Shown piece by piece: positions 36,301-48,190 of a DNA stretch of 64,000 nt. Source of the DNA: Schizochytrium sp. TIO01 (lineage: Eukaryota; Sar; Bigyra; Thraustochytrida; Thraustochytriidae); assembly GCA_004764695.1 (NCBI GenBank), contig SMSO01000033.1, positions 15,001 to 79,000 of the forward strand, read 5' to 3'. Below the pieces are notes generated by a model. It saw only the letters and a list, made by a program, of their open reading frames with translations. It did no database searches and was not told where the DNA came from. The stretch's first letter is position 1. Every line of letters begins with the position of its first letter. The position numbers and the translations under genes are program-made.

Positions 36301-36700
36301 TTTTGCCACCTAATATTCACGAATGTAAGGGCGGGATTAAAGAGACAACAGCGTTGTGCGTCAGCGCGTCGGTTTTGTCTTGTTGTCGCCTAGTCATGTC
36401 GCCAGTCATGTGGGGAACCTGCGGTGGTGGGATTCGAAAGCTCCGCTGCGGGATATCGCACGTGTGCCACACGCTTATAGATCCTCCAACCTTCCAAACA
36501 TGTGTACATTGTACCAAGAAAGTGCTACATCGCCTACTAAGTTGGCGTTTCAGCGTTGCTGCTATAAGCGTGCAGTGGGTACCCGCAGATACCTTCGTGG
36601 TCTCCGTACTAGAAAATTTGTGTCATGCTAAGGAAAAACAAAAAAGATAGATAGAAAGAAAGGTTGGCTGATGGATGGATGGATCATCATTGCGAACGAA
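33310..36700. other. Gene-poor region with possible coding relics
   Basis: There is no intact gene here. A 56-codon plus-strand frame at about 34879-35049 (contains LDLSESRFLDTARVEGSPA) and an 80-codon minus-strand frame at 33840-34064 (charged, contains KRSRNKTVDPNAEELSVL) look protein-like. They stand alone, without starts, splice sites or recognisable domains. They may be fragments of decayed genes or elements. Confidence 0.35.
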
Positions 36701-36849
36701 GCCTCACGCGAGAAATCAATATGATAAATGGGATCTGGCAAGAAGGTGCTGCTGATTCATAACTTCAGGCTTCGTGTTACCGCCCTTCGAGTTGGCCTCA
36801 AGATTCAGCAACGGCACCTTTCTTGAACCAAACACACGCCGGCCGGAGA

Positions 36850-37047
36850 TCACTTTTTTGACTTGGACTTGGCATTCAACGCTGCATGGCGGCGTGCATG
36901 TTCTCTGTCGTGATGATGCGAGTAAGCTCTGCTGCCTCCCGTCGCGGCCCTCGGTGGCCACAGAATCCTCTGCTTCTGCTGAACGGTGTTTCTCGCTTCG
37001 GAGTGGGACACCTCCAAGCCGAAGCTGCTCGCCTCGGAAGACGCCAT
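36850..37047 (-). CDS. Possible small basic protein, 65 aa
   Basis: A minus-strand frame in a locally GC-rich patch starts at MASSEASSFGLEV and ends in a Lys/Ser-rich tail, KSKSKK. The ATG lies in ACCATGG, a good eukaryotic start context. It is hydrophilic, with a His/Arg-rich middle and no domain I recognise. A competing plus-strand frame covers the same DNA, so coding status is uncertain. Confidence 0.3.
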   Translation of the reverse strand: MASSEASSFGLEVSHSEARNTVQQKQRILWPPRAATGGSRAYSHHHDREHARRHAALNAKSKSKK

Positions 37048-37093
37048 GGTATGGAGGAGTAGATAAAACAAAACCAAGGAAGCTTGCTTCTGA

Positions 37094-37777
37094 AGAACTT
37101 CTCCGGACGTCGAGATTGCGCATTTAAACGGTCCATCATCAGCTTTGTATGTGGGCGGAAGTGGAAGCAGCGTCGAAAGTTGTGGGGCCAGCTTCGCAGA
37201 CGCCTGCAGCGCAGTAGGCGCAGGTAGACAGACCCTTAGGAGCTTTCATCGAGTTCTCGATGAAATCACAGCCACTGATTGGGGCCACTCAGGACCACAG
37301 ACAGATAACAAACAACCTTGGCCGGACCACCTTGAAAATCCTACGCAGAAATATGGACAAACTCTGCTGAAGCATCTGCGGAGTCTCAGTGGCATTGCTT
37401 TTATGCCTAAGAGCTGGCCAACACGATTGGATGGCTGGCTGTTCGCGCGGCGGCCAGAGAAGACAGCTGAGTTAGCGAACGAAGAAAGATTCCATGAGAA
37501 TGTGCTGATGACGGAGCGCTTGTTGGGGAAACCGCTGTTTGGCTGGGCGGAGAGACTTATCAGGTACTACCTATACCTGCAACCTTTGCTGTTTTCGGAA
37601 GGACCTGACACGCTCCGAAGCGAAGCAGCACTAGACTCGTCCACGTCAAATTCGACATATCGCATGGCATCTGCGAAAGAAACATGGTTTGCGGAGCTTG
37701 CAATGCAATGCGCGTACGATGATCCTTACTCAAGACTTGCGTGCGTTACAATGAACATGAAGACTTCGCTGCCCTAA
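37094..37777 (+). CDS. Possible exon or hypothetical protein, up to about 227 codons
   Basis: An open plus-strand frame runs from 37094 to the stop at 37777 without an early ATG, so it would be an exon of a larger gene or need an internal start. The middle part (LFGWAERLIRYYLYLQPLLF region) looks protein-like, with plausible helices. No domain or motif was recognised and no upstream exon could be assigned. Confidence 0.3.
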   Translation, partial: RTSPDVEIAHLNGPSSALYVGGSGSSVESCGASFADACSAVGAGRQTLRSFHRVLDEITATDWGHSGPQTDNKQPWPDHLENPTQKYGQTLLKHLRSLSGIAFMPKSWPTRLDGWLFARRPEKTAELANEERFHENVLMTERLLGKPLFGWAERLIRYYLYLQPLLFSEGPDTLRSEAALDSSTSNSTYRMASAKETWFAELAMQCAYDDPYSRLACVTMNMKTSLP

Positions 37778-39743
37778 CAATACTTCAGCGAGTTGAGCTC
37801 CGAGTTTTTCGAAATACTTTCGACGGCATCTCTACGCGTGGAATGTTGGTGGAGATAGTCCGATCGCGCTTTAACAGAAACAACGAACGCAATATTCTGT
37901 CATCGCGTTAAGCGCTTGAGGGTAGTTTAGGGTCCCTTCACCTTTCAGCCTGAGTAGGGAAGAAGGTATCGCGAAGCTACCGAGATATTTGGTGGATTAG
38001 TGTAGTGGGCTCCTTCTACCTCCTCGCAACTTTGGCAGCCCGTCACACCAGTCAACCTGTCGCCTTGGAGGGCTACGAACGACATCAACTTCAACATCGT
38101 CTCAATATGTTCAGGAGAAAGGAGTCATTGGTTGGTTTCGCTTGCTTTTAAAAGGTGGATAAGGGATCGTCCGAGTGAGGCGATATATGTCTTTTGCAGG
38201 TTACTTTATATGTAGAATTGTCGTGAAGGAGACTCGCTTTGACGCTGAATGATCTCGCGCCTCTTTCTACCTCCAAGTGCACACGTTCACACGATTAGTT
38301 GCAGTGACTTTACAGACTACTCCAAGGGCAACTTCCTCCCATTCATGAGAGCGATTTAGATCTCGGTGCTCTCTTGAAACAAAAAAGTCTCACCAGCCTA
38401 TGTTCGGTTGAGCTCTAGAAGTTTCTCAAGGCTGATAGCAAAGGGTTTACTCAAGACCCCGTGTTTTCTTCAAATTCCTGGATTTTGCAATGAAAGCCAA
38501 AGTGACTGATCGATTGACTAGCGACAAGCTGACTGTCAACCATTAGTTTCGTTCCCTTTGCCTGCAGACATGGCATAACATTCCGGGCAATGATAGGGGG
38601 TATTGCTGACTTCGTTCTTCAATGTTGACATCTGAAGATACCAAGTGCTGACTAATCATAAGGAAGAAGAAAGACGAAAACAACAAAAAAAGAATCGTTC
38701 ACCAAAACACCAAGTTCTACTACTACTTATATTCTACCAAAGATTAGTTAGACGCTGCTCCGATCCTCATAGAATGCGATGGATCCAGTACGCTGCATGA
38801 GAAGTATTTGCTCTGCAGATGTTGAAGTATCCACAAGCAGAGTGAACAATCTCGATTGATGATATACCCTCCACGCTCCTCAGAATTTAAAAACAAAAAG
38901 AGAAAAAAAGAGAAAAAAAGTCAGGCAACCAAACAGACAGACAGAACTAAGAACCACCAACACAAGTTGAAAATCCCAGAACTCGCGATCGCAACTTTGT
39001 GCATGGGAAACCAGGAATATTTAGTGTCTATGAAGCCAGAGTTGGGCAAACTACAGAGGACTTTCTACTCTCAGTTGCAGACTCACAGCCACCTTTTTGG
39101 GCCAAGGAAGCGGCGTAGTTAAACATCTGCCCAGGATTTGAGTTGACAGGTAATGGCGCCACCTTCCAAATGGCTTTACTTCAAGCTTTGTCGAGACTAA
39201 TGTAAGCATCGCAGTAGTAATAGTTCTTGGCCACTCCCTCCCAAGAATTGTATGCCTTGTTCTAAGAAGTTTGCAGGCAACCTTCGCAGGCTGGTGTCTA
39301 TGTAAGCTTGCAACGATCAATACTTCAAATGTTGAAAAAAATCTACGATTAATGACGCGCCTTGAACTTGGGAAAAGAAACAAAATAAAACAAATTCAAA
39401 TAATCTATTTTGAACATGTTAAAAGTGGACTTGGAAGACGAGATTAAAATTCAGCCTCTTCATGCGGTTGCGTGCCATGCAAAGTGGCAGTTTAAAAAAA
39501 TTATAGTATACCTACTGAAGTAACCCACCCTATGTTTCAAAACGCTGAAAACAAACAGGAGAATGAGTTTACTTCAAGGGGCTACAGCATAGAGGCTGAA
39601 GCAACTACTAAGGCAACTTAAATATAGTACCGCTGTATGCCTCACTGGCCTCGGAAGAGTTTAAGAAAGTACAAACCATTTAGAAGCAAATCCCAAACTC
39701 AGGCGAGGGTCCTCTTCAAAAATACAAAGTCGTGAGCGCCAAT
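37778..39743. other. Intergenic region upstream of the transporter gene
   Basis: I see no supported gene. Open frames are short and AT-rich. The end of this interval should contain the transporter promoter and 5' untranslated region. Confidence 0.4.
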
Positions 39744-41441
39744 ATGGCTCGAACTACAGACAACGCATTCGAAGATGTGCGTCGTACGAGTGAGATCATT
39801 GCTGCCAACCCCGCGGCTGTTGAAGATGTGAAGCTCGGCGAGGAAAACAAAGAAGTTGACCACCTCGAAATCCAGCCCGACGGCGCTCTCCGCAAGGGTG
39901 GTACCCCGAACCCTTTTAGTTTGCGTAACATTGGCCTTCTGATGCAATATGTAGCGATTGGTGTAATTTATGCCAGTCTCTACGCAGTTGTCTATCCAGC
40001 GTTTACCGTGTACCTTCGTATGGAGGGTTACATCACTGCATCAATCTACATTCTGATTGTTCTTCCATACACTTTAAAGGCTTTCATTGGTATTATTACC
40101 GATTGCTACCCTATTTTTGGATACCGTCGCCGCCCATACATGGTCATGGGATGGACGATTTGCTTTGTGTGCTGTCTTGTAATGGCCTGTATTGATATTG
40201 GCCCTCCGTATTACCCTGATCCGAGCTGGGCAAGTATCGGTGACGATGCTCTTACTGATGATCAAAAAGCACAATTGAATACGGATGCTGCGTCCGAAAG
40301 TACTCGATATGTTCTACTCATGATTCTTGCTAACCTCGGCTCCGTGATTGCATTCACAGCATCCGACGGAATCTTGGTAGAGTTGAGTCAGAAAGAGTCT
40401 GAAGATGTCCGTGGTTCCACCCAAACTATGGTCTATGTGGTTCAAGATCTTTTTAAAATCATCGGCACTGCAATTGTCGGCTTTGGACTTAACAGTGCAG
40501 ACTATGGTGGCGATTTTGACCGCTCCATTGGCCTCCAGGGTGTGATGGGCATCAACGCCTTTTTTGCATTTATGGCTATTCCAGCTTCATGGTTTCTCAT
40601 CACTGAAGAAAAGTCAGAGCCGCAGGAATTCAAGAAGTACGCAACTCAATTCTTCGAGCTCCTCAAGCACCGCGCTGTGTACCAACTGCTGGCGTTCCGC
40701 TTCTTCTACAACTTGTTCGCCTGGGTTTACGCCACATCGTCGTCACCAGTACAATCATCGTGGGCCGAAGTGGAGCCTATGACTTCTTCGGTTACAACGA
40801 TTCTTGGTAACTTTATCTCAGCAGCAGCTTTGTATTCGATCAAGCGCTGGGGTCTTAACTGGGATTGGTGGTGGATGCTCATCATTTGCCAAGTCACTGT
40901 CGTTCTCATCGACTGCATTCCTACATATCTTACCATTTGGGATGTCTTCCGCAATCAGTGGTTCTGGCTTGGTGTCCCCCTCGTTGCTGATATTCCGGAT
41001 GCAATTGGATACATTGTTACTACTTATGCCGCTCTTGAAATCATTGAGGTCGGTGCCGAAAGTGCCACCTACGGTCTCATCACTTCCGTCAGTACATTGG
41101 CATCTCCGTTCGCTACTGTTGTCACCAAGGCAATTGGCAATGGTTTCACAGTCGATTACACTACCATTCAGTCTGACACAACCTTTGCTCGCCGCCAAGT
41201 CAGCTTCCAGTACTTGGTATGCTACTGCATGAATCTTCTTGCCCTCATGTTTCTTCCGCTTCTCCCGCGTCAGAAGGCGGCCATGCAAGCACTTAAAGCC
41301 AAGGGTGGAAAATCCACGGGCATGGCTTGGTTCATTACTATTGCCGCACTCTTGCTCTTTATTTGGTGTGTTATGGTCAACCTCTTCTCGATTTTTGACT
41401 CGACTAGCTGTCTTAAGCTTGCTGGCGGATCTGGTTGCTAA
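39744..41441 (+). CDS. BT1/FBT-type folate-biopterin transporter, 565 aa
   Basis: This is a single-exon membrane protein of 565 residues with about 12 hydrophobic segments. A hydrophilic N-terminus of about 60 residues is followed by the first membrane span, starting near GLLMQYVAIGVIYASLY. Features of the BT1/FBT branch of the major facilitator superfamily include YPAFTVYL, the G-x-x-TDCYPIFGYRRRPY loop after the second span, and the ESATYGL segment in the C-terminal half. Known members move folate, biopterin or related pterins across the plasma or organelle membrane; substrate here is inferred only from family. The first codon of the open frame (39732) is GTG; the ATG at 39744 is the likely start. 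It lies away from the LRR cluster and has no functional link to its neighbours. Confidence 0.88.
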   Translation: MARTTDNAFEDVRRTSEIIAANPAAVEDVKLGEENKEVDHLEIQPDGALRKGGTPNPFSLRNIGLLMQYVAIGVIYASLYAVVYPAFTVYLRMEGYITASIYILIVLPYTLKAFIGIITDCYPIFGYRRRPYMVMGWTICFVCCLVMACIDIGPPYYPDPSWASIGDDALTDDQKAQLNTDAASESTRYVLLMILANLGSVIAFTASDGILVELSQKESEDVRGSTQTMVYVVQDLFKIIGTAIVGFGLNSADYGGDFDRSIGLQGVMGINAFFAFMAIPASWFLITEEKSEPQEFKKYATQFFELLKHRAVYQLLAFRFFYNLFAWVYATSSSPVQSSWAEVEPMTSSVTTILGNFISAAALYSIKRWGLNWDWWWMLIICQVTVVLIDCIPTYLTIWDVFRNQWFWLGVPLVADIPDAIGYIVTTYAALEIIEVGAESATYGLITSVSTLASPFATVVTKAIGNGFTVDYTTIQSDTTFARRQVSFQYLVCYCMNLLALMFLPLLPRQKAAMQALKAKGGKSTGMAWFITIAALLLFIWCVMVNLFSIFDSTSCLKLAGGSGC

Positions 41442-43479
41442 ATAGGAAAAGGCCTTCTATTCTACCCAAATCTAATCTCTGTGTTTCTCTCGTTGTTGAC
41501 GTGCTGCAATAGCATTGGTTCCTACTTGGAACTTCTCAGGTGCTATCGAAATTGTTGCCTGGTGGTCCTGATCTGCATAGAAGATGTTGTGTTTCACCAA
41601 CTATTTAATTTCTTCCAATACTGATCGTCTTTTCAGATTTTTCACTTTCTTTATAGTGTGGTTCTACGCCATTGGCTTTAGACTTCAAAATCTCTAGCAA
41701 CAGTCCATTCATCTCAGACCGTAGCTTTGGCTGTACTCAAGACGGAACAATTAGAAAATATCCATTCAAGCACTGTTGTTTCATTGTGAACAGTGGCTTA
41801 CAAATGCATCATTTCTAAAATGTGTAGATCGATAATTTCCAAAGTTAATTGCCCTTTTTTCTTCCTTCCCCTTTTTTCTATTGAGTCAGCAGATGTTGCT
41901 AAGGTATTCGTTGTCGTTTTCAAGGGCTCGATTCTATAAGTTAAGAGCTAACTATTGATCACGAGAAGTATATAATATCAAGTTTGTGAACAAACCTATC
42001 GCCTTACATTTACATGAGTAGATATGTGGCATGTTGTCTACTATCTTCAAATACTATCTCCTAGTACTTGAAAAAAAAAACTTAAGTTAGTTATGTTCCA
42101 ACAAATGCTCATCGTGCCTGGCTTCGGGGGCTAGGCCTTTAGGAGGAGGGCATATTTTAAGGAACTTCACATTGAAAAAGGACTATAGACTGTAGTAGTA
42201 AGTTACATATTACCAAATTGGTTCTGTGTGATTACGTATGATGAAATATAGGTCCTAAATGACCCAAAATTGAATGTCAAGGTTAAAACCAACAAACACT
42301 CAGTAAGCTGATGGACAAAGTTTGCACTCGTGCGAATGACCTAGATATCTGTTAGTGTCTTATTATCATTGTTGTAGATAACGAAGTAGCGGACCTACCG
42401 ATGCTGGTATTCGATTCAAAACCTAGTACATTATTATGGAGTCTCCCATTTGTGATCAACTAGTGTTTTGTTGAGCCTAATGGGAGAAAAAAACATAATA
42501 ATAGGCTGTTGATCATCTAAAATGATCAGTCAATCAATTGGTGTCTTGAGAATTTACTGGCACAGGACTTATGTGACGAATTAACGTCATCCTCAATAAT
42601 CATTGGATAGAAAATTTAGCGTTTTTTATTGCCTTGGGAGAGTTTGCACTCTGTAGAGCGCATGGGGGGGAATCTTTTTGCATTGTGAACGACTACTTGC
42701 GTTCTGTTTAACCTCTGTACTCATGTAAGATACATTTGGTTTATGTAGATGATAATCACATGGTAGAAATGCTGCACATAATTTGTGAAGTATGAAATAA
42801 GGTTTATCTAGACTCTGCAATCTTCACGCGCAAATACAACGCAGATTTCTTTAATCTTTAATGTCACGAGCATAGTGCAAGAGAAATTCTGTCACTACCA
42901 GTACATGTAGAACATCATGCGGCCGTCCCTCGAAAAAAAAAAAAATGATTCGTTTCCCCTTGTATTTTACGTAATGCCATAGACAACTAGTTTGTCGTAT
43001 GGGAGCAAATTTAAAAACAGCACAATCACAATTACTTGCAGAACCGCATTCTCCTTCAAATTCTCAAAATTGAACAAGACTGGTTTTCTTCATTCAGAGC
43101 CGTCTTCTAACTTCAAACGATATACCGCTGCTGCACAATAGTAGAAGGGTGAAGAACAACAGAGACAAGAAAATGGCGTATGTTGAAACAACAGCAAGGT
43201 GGGAAAACAGTATCTCTACTAGTATAAAGAGCAATTACACAATAAATCATACAGGCCTAAGAAAAGTAAGAGAGGGTATGTGACTAATGAGAAGGGTAAA
43301 GGCAAAGGTAAATGCCGATGCAGAAAGCAATGCAAGGGACAGGTAGTCTGTTGTTTGCTTAAGTACAATTCATTCCGAGAGAGGCAACGGGTAGGGAATA
43401 GTGAACCTTTCTATACTCTTCCTTCCTTTGGGACCAGCGGGTTCTGTCATATTTTCTATCCTTTCCATGAGTTTTCGCT
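41442..43479. other. Intergenic region between convergent genes
   Basis: This AT-rich interval lies between the stops of the transporter (plus) and MED17 (minus). I see no coding sequence or notable repeat. It should hold both 3' untranslated regions. Confidence 0.45.
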
Positions 43480-45408
43480 CTAAGAAGAGGTGAGCTTAGA
43501 TTCCCTTGCGCGCAAAAGAGCCCGCCTTGCAATCCCCTGCAACGTAGTGTTGGAGATTACTTCCCGGCCGAGAAACACTTGTAAGGAATCCTTTGTCATC
43601 GATACGCGCAAGGTATTTTCTACGGAATCATCAGCCCATAAAATATCGGCTGACTGATTATCGGGTGCCCAGCGAATGCGACAAGTTGGTTCCATAATAA
43701 GCATCGAGGATTCCAGGGTGGTGGCAACCTCATATACTGCTAAACTTGCCACAAGAGCGCACAGCTTGTCTTCGCTGCCGGGAGTAGCGAGCTGATGTTC
43801 CCCTGCCTGTTGCACTTCGGCAAGGTGTCCAAGCGAGCCATTATGTTTTGCGACGCTAACGAGAGTGAGCTCCCCAGCTGCTAAGTGACAGCGCACGAGA
43901 ACACGAGGCCCGATCCAGACTTCGAGAAAGGCGCAGTCACCATCATGTGCCCAGGCGTGGCGGATGTGAACAAGCTTTCGAGGGCGGGCAGGCTCAGGGT
44001 TTGCACATACCGCCTCCGAGAGCTTATTTAATGCTTCTGAGATGCGCACGCGTGCGTCCATTTGCCTATATTTTTTCACAAGGGCGGTGGTAAGCAGTGG
44101 GCTGTTCTCCAGCTGTTGTGTATGTATCCGGCGTTGGTGCTGCTCTGCAATGATGGCAGCAGTGCGGCAATAGTCCTCCAGCAAGTGATCCCTTACAGCA
44201 TGCTTTGGCAATGCGCTTTCGTCCACACAGCTCTGGAGCGTGATGCGTAAGTGGCGCTCCTCATCCAGCGCTACAGTGACACTCCGTAGGAGATTCTCTA
44301 CAACGACCACTTTTGTCCGATAGCTTGGAGTGCCATCAGGGCGATCCTTGACTTCAGCGTAACTTGACAGTTCACCCCCACGCACTGCTTCAGCAGAAAG
44401 AACCTGAAATAGCTCAATGGAAAATTCATTAGCCTGCAAACCCTCCAGCTGGGATTCTACATCCGTAGCTGACGGGTTCTGCTGTGCCTGGGCCTGTGAA
44501 GGTCCTAGGAAGGCCGAGGCCAGCGAACGTCCGGTTTCGGCGTCGAGCACTTCGAAGCAAAGCCGGCGGAATGTGCTTGGGTCTACGTCCAGTCGCAGGG
44601 CCTCTTGTTCCTGTCCCGATTCAAGTCCGTGCACCTTTTCCTCATTCACCACAAGACGAGCTGCATTTCGTGTTTGCCTGAGAAGAGTCGCTTTGCCACG
44701 AGATCCAGCAGAATAGAATCCACAGTCCACCGCGAGAGGTTCTTGTGCCCTCAACGTGGATGCAACGTTTCCGTGAGCAATAGCGTGCATGCGCCACCTC
44801 GCCTGTAGGTTCTGCACAAACATCAAGTACGCTCGTTGCACACGTTGAGACCCTTGCAGCATCTTCTTCCCCGAACCTAAAATCTTGAGCACGCTCCGTA
44901 GGCCCACCTTTTTCATCTCAAACGCCATCAAACTGTCCTCTAAAGTAGGCAGTGCCGACCTCTCATCTGCCTGTAAGGACTCCAATTTGAACAGAGATTT
45001 CTCGCACAGGAGGTTCGTCAGCTCATTCAGCTGCTGCAGTTCGTAGCACGCATATCCAAGTTGCTTGTGCACCTCCATGAACGGGTATGCTGCCTGCTGC
45101 GCATCCTGATCTGCATCCTGTGTCTGTAAGCTCTGCATTTCGAGATCTTGGCTCTGCTGCGAGAAACCTTTTTCAAGGCTTGCTGTTTCCTCATCTTTGC
45201 TTGCCTCTGCGTCTTCGTTGTCCACGTCCATGGCGGTGCTGGTTTCAAGGCGGCGCCGCTTAACCTGACTCCGTTTGTGAAGCTCCAGTCGCTTCACTGC
45301 GGCAGCAAAGGCATCCGCAGCAGAAGGTGCGGGAAGAAGCCTCTCCGTTCCATCGGCGCCTACCTCAAGCACCTCTTCTGTGCTGGGCACCAAATCTATG
45401 CGCACCAT
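43480..45408 (-). CDS. MED17: Mediator complex subunit 17 (MED17), 642 aa
   Basis: The protein is a single exon of 642 residues, close to the usual MED17 length. The N-terminus has EEVLEVGADGTERLLP followed by an amphipathic AAAVKRLEL helix. This parallels the conserved MED17 start, where an acidic stretch with G-x-D-G-T-E leads into a helix. In the middle, QARWRMHAIAHGN is followed by GFYSAGSRG, matching the W-R-L/M ... Y-R-S-A-G-S-R signature. A Gln- and Glu-rich low-complexity linker lies at about residues 75-125. MED17 is a head-module scaffold of Mediator, which links activators to RNA polymerase II in the nucleus. The open frame extends upstream to a TTG at 45456, but the first ATG at 45408 (MVRIDLVPS) is the likely start. 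Confidence 0.83.
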   Translation of the reverse strand: MVRIDLVPSTEEVLEVGADGTERLLPAPSAADAFAAAVKRLELHKRSQVKRRRLETSTAMDVDNEDAEASKDEETASLEKGFSQQSQDLEMQSLQTQDADQDAQQAAYPFMEVHKQLGYACYELQQLNELTNLLCEKSLFKLESLQADERSALPTLEDSLMAFEMKKVGLRSVLKILGSGKKMLQGSQRVQRAYLMFVQNLQARWRMHAIAHGNVASTLRAQEPLAVDCGFYSAGSRGKATLLRQTRNAARLVVNEEKVHGLESGQEQEALRLDVDPSTFRRLCFEVLDAETGRSLASAFLGPSQAQAQQNPSATDVESQLEGLQANEFSIELFQVLSAEAVRGGELSSYAEVKDRPDGTPSYRTKVVVVENLLRSVTVALDEERHLRITLQSCVDESALPKHAVRDHLLEDYCRTAAIIAEQHQRRIHTQQLENSPLLTTALVKKYRQMDARVRISEALNKLSEAVCANPEPARPRKLVHIRHAWAHDGDCAFLEVWIGPRVLVRCHLAAGELTLVSVAKHNGSLGHLAEVQQAGEHQLATPGSEDKLCALVASLAVYEVATTLESSMLIMEPTCRIRWAPDNQSADILWADDSVENTLRVSMTKDSLQVFLGREVISNTTLQGIARRALLRARESKLTSS

Positions 45409-46701
45409 GATCGAATCGACCCTTGCCTCGAGATTCGCAAAAGCTGTCCGATTCAACCCCTGCTGAGCTTGCTTGCTTGCTTGCTTGCTCGTTTCCTCGT
45501 TTACTCAAACACGCACACAAGCAAGCACGCAAGCACGGCTCAAGCGCCGCCGCCGCCGCCGCCTGTCTAGGAGTTTGCGTTGGACTTTGAACGAGAGTAA
45601 GGATCGATTCAAACATGAATGAATGAAAATGAATGATCGCATGTTCTACTAACAATACAGAAAACCTGCTAAGAGCACTACCGATACTACTATTATCTCT
45701 ACTACTAGTATTCTTTTCTCTTAGACAAGCAGTTGTAAGAGTAGTGACTAGGTAGTTATAGTAGGTGTACTACTACTTTGAAACGTTCCTGCTTTGAATA
45801 TTCCTTCTTTGGACATAGCAGCAGGCAGAGCCTAAATCTTCTTGCTTGGGCGAAACTTCAAGCCAATACAATCACTCATTATCTCTGACCTGTGAGAGTG
45901 TCTACATACTGGGACTAGACCGATTGTACTATGGGCAGGGATATTATTCAAGTCCAATGGCGGTATGAAACCTTATCAATGGTGAATTGAGACTTGGGTT
46001 ACGATGATGGAGAGACCTGAAGATAGGTAGCTCAGTTGATTACACATTCAAGTAAGGACCTGGCTTTGCAGACTTGATCTCGGACCCGAATGAGTCTTAG
46101 AGCATCAATAACTGCGAATGCAAAGTTGAGAAAGCCAGCTTCCTGAAATTTGGGATTTTGACTTAGCGGAGACTACAGATGCCGTCAAAACATCAAACTA
46201 GCCGCCAGAGAGAGCGAAACTTACAAGACTTGGGCCCACAATGAGACTAAGTGCGTTTATCCAAGGGTGTACAAGTTGGTCATCCCCCGGTGATAACATA
46301 AAAGAAAAATTCAAACACATAATTCTCTGACAATGGATTGGGCAAACCTTTGACGCATAAACTCACAACAGAACCCGGCTTTCCAATTATCTTATAAATC
46401 TCTTCTTGCATACTTTACTATACCTTTTATTATTATTAAAAAAGCTAATAACAAATTTTCTCGTCTTTACTTGCCTGCCCTGCCCTCCTGTGCATGTATC
46501 AGATTACTTGCTTCACAAAACTCCAAGAGGAAGTGCATGCCTTTTCAAGCCCATATTTGCAGACCAGGAGTCAAGCTGCCCAACGTTAGCCGTGTGAAGA
46601 TTAACTGACACACTAAAACCACGCAACTAACGCACTGTGGCGCAGGAATCTCCTCCTTCTCCTCCATTTGGCAATTGGACGGATGCAACACGAGACGATA
46701 T
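45409..46701. other. Intergenic region between MED17 and frataxin
   Basis: CTTG-type and GCC microsatellites lie just upstream of the MED17 start, at about 45470-45565. The rest is AT-rich with no supported coding sequence. It contains the MED17 5' region and the frataxin 3' end. Confidence 0.4.
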
Positions 46702-47295
46702 TTAGGCCTCAGCTGCACCCTTGATCTCTTCAAGCACGAGATCCAACAAGAGGTGACTGTCACGGGTGTTGAGCCAGGTCTCTGTATCCCTGTCAAAGCG
46801 GTAGCGCTTGGGCCCGCTGATGGGTGACGAGAGCCACACCTGACGGTTGGGAGTCTGCTTGTTGAGCACCCAGATACCCTTGGAGCCAAGGTCAATCTGA
46901 ATTACGTCATGCGTATTATCCACCTCGCACATTTCGCCCGTGGTTTCCTCAGCACGCAAAACAATGGCATCCAGCTCCTGCTCCAAATCGTCAAAGAGAT
47001 CTGCCACCATATCTTCAAACTCGCGCTCCGTGAAACCATCAATCACCTCATTGCTCATCCAGCGCCGCTCGCACGTCGCCACGCCGCCGCTGCCTCGCGA
47101 AGATTCGGTAAAGCCCACAATGTGTGTGCTTGCGGTGAGCATATCGACGCCGCGAGCTGCCACGAGCCGCGCTGGTGCCAGGCTTGACGCGTGCTGCGCC
47201 GATGCCGCAGGGTTGCGGACGATCTTGGTAGCGCCGCTGAGCCGCGTTGAAGAGCGACTGAGGCTGCGCACTCCGCTGCGAGCTGCGCCAATCAT
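46702..47295 (-). CDS. FXN: Frataxin, mitochondrial iron-sulfur assembly protein, 197 aa
   Basis: The protein has 197 residues encoded by one exon. The first 75 or so residues are rich in Arg, Ser and Ala with almost no acids, as in a mitochondrial targeting sequence. The frataxin fold follows at about 85-195: an acidic first helix (EFEDMVADLFDDLEQELD), then IQIDLGSKGIWVLNKQ and NRQVWLSSPISGPKRY, the conserved beta-sheet core with the N-K-Q-x-P-x-x-Q-x-W-L-S-S-P-x-S-G-P pattern. Frataxin acts in the mitochondrial matrix with the NFS1-ISCU complex to stimulate sulfur transfer in Fe-S cluster assembly. The ATG at 47295 gives a complete leader. Neighbours are unrelated. Confidence 0.95.
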   Translation of the reverse strand: MIGAARSGVRSLSRSSTRLSGATKIVRNPAASAQHASSLAPARLVAARGVDMLTASTHIVGFTESSRGSGGVATCERRWMSNEVIDGFTEREFEDMVADLFDDLEQELDAIVLRAEETTGEMCEVDNTHDVIQIDLGSKGIWVLNKQTPNRQVWLSSPISGPKRYRFDRDTETWLNTRDSHLLLDLVLEEIKGAAEA

Positions 47296-47840
47296 TGTGA
47301 AAAGGAGAGAGGTTTGGTGTGCTGCTGACTTCTCAGGTCCCTACGCGCGGTGTGGCCGTCGCAGTAAGGTTTCTCGTCTATTCTGAAGTCGTCTGTGAAC
47401 CTCTGGAAAGTTTCCCTTCTTGGTAATTAATTTTATTGATTTGATCAGCAATTGATTCAGGAGACACTACTAAGCTATACCTTAATAGCAATAGGCGCAT
47501 TGCAAGAATAATGCGGTTCTTGTATCACAAGCGACTCAAGTCAATCTTGGTCAGATTGGCCATGGTAGCAGAGCACGGTTTGTAATCCTGGCTTGATACT
47601 TGACAAAACAAACCGTAACTGATTTATAGCAGCAGCAGAACACAATTTCGCTGGTATGGCAGAACCAGCTTGATCGATTAGTTTTTTGGAATAGCACCAA
47701 GAACCATTATTAAATGCAATTGTAGTTCAGTGAAGTTTAAAGTTTGTTTATGGCTAAGCGGCGTTCGGTTTGCATCGATGCCGCCATAGCGTTGCATATT
47801 GCAGGTAATAATCAAGAGCAAAGACCAAGATGTTAAGGTT

Positions 47841-48190
47841 CTAGTAATTTTCAGGACTTCTCCATTCTGGATCTCTCTCTGTAAAATCTTTGCTCCAACG
47901 ACTTAAGACAGGAGACATGTTGGTTTTGACATTACTATCTTTCATCAACTTGGAGTCATTCAACATCGCTGGTCGAGTGTGCGTGAGAGAGATAAAGAAT
48001 CCTAGGCTTTCACCCAACATGAACAAGTCTCCGCGTGAAGCATGAGGCTTGCCGTTGGCATAGAGTGTGTTCTGGAGTTCCAACACAACGACCACGCGCA
48101 ACGTTTGAGGGTTTACGGGAGCACTATCCAGCTCCAAATAGCCTCCTGGTTCGGCCCATACTTCGCCCCGAAGTTTGGAACCAGAGAGAA
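47841..48190 (-). CDS. Possible terminal exon, unknown protein
   Basis: An open minus-strand frame of about 115 codons ends at 47841. It contains EVWAEPGGYLELDSAPVN and, further on, LRVVVVLELQN and SLGFFISLTHTRPAML, with the alternating hydrophobic pattern of beta strands. There is no convincing ATG start, so it would be the last exon of a longer gene. I do not recognise a family. Confidence is low because upstream exons could not be placed. Confidence 0.3.

Noticed and set aside
36303-36650. 115-codon plus-strand frame as a gene
   Set aside because: Cys/Val-rich with competing frames on both strands and no motif, start context or splice context.
39732-39743. GTG start for the transporter and TTG start for MED17 (45456)
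   Set aside because: Eukaryotic nuclear genes normally start at ATG; good ATG codons follow at 39744 and 45408.
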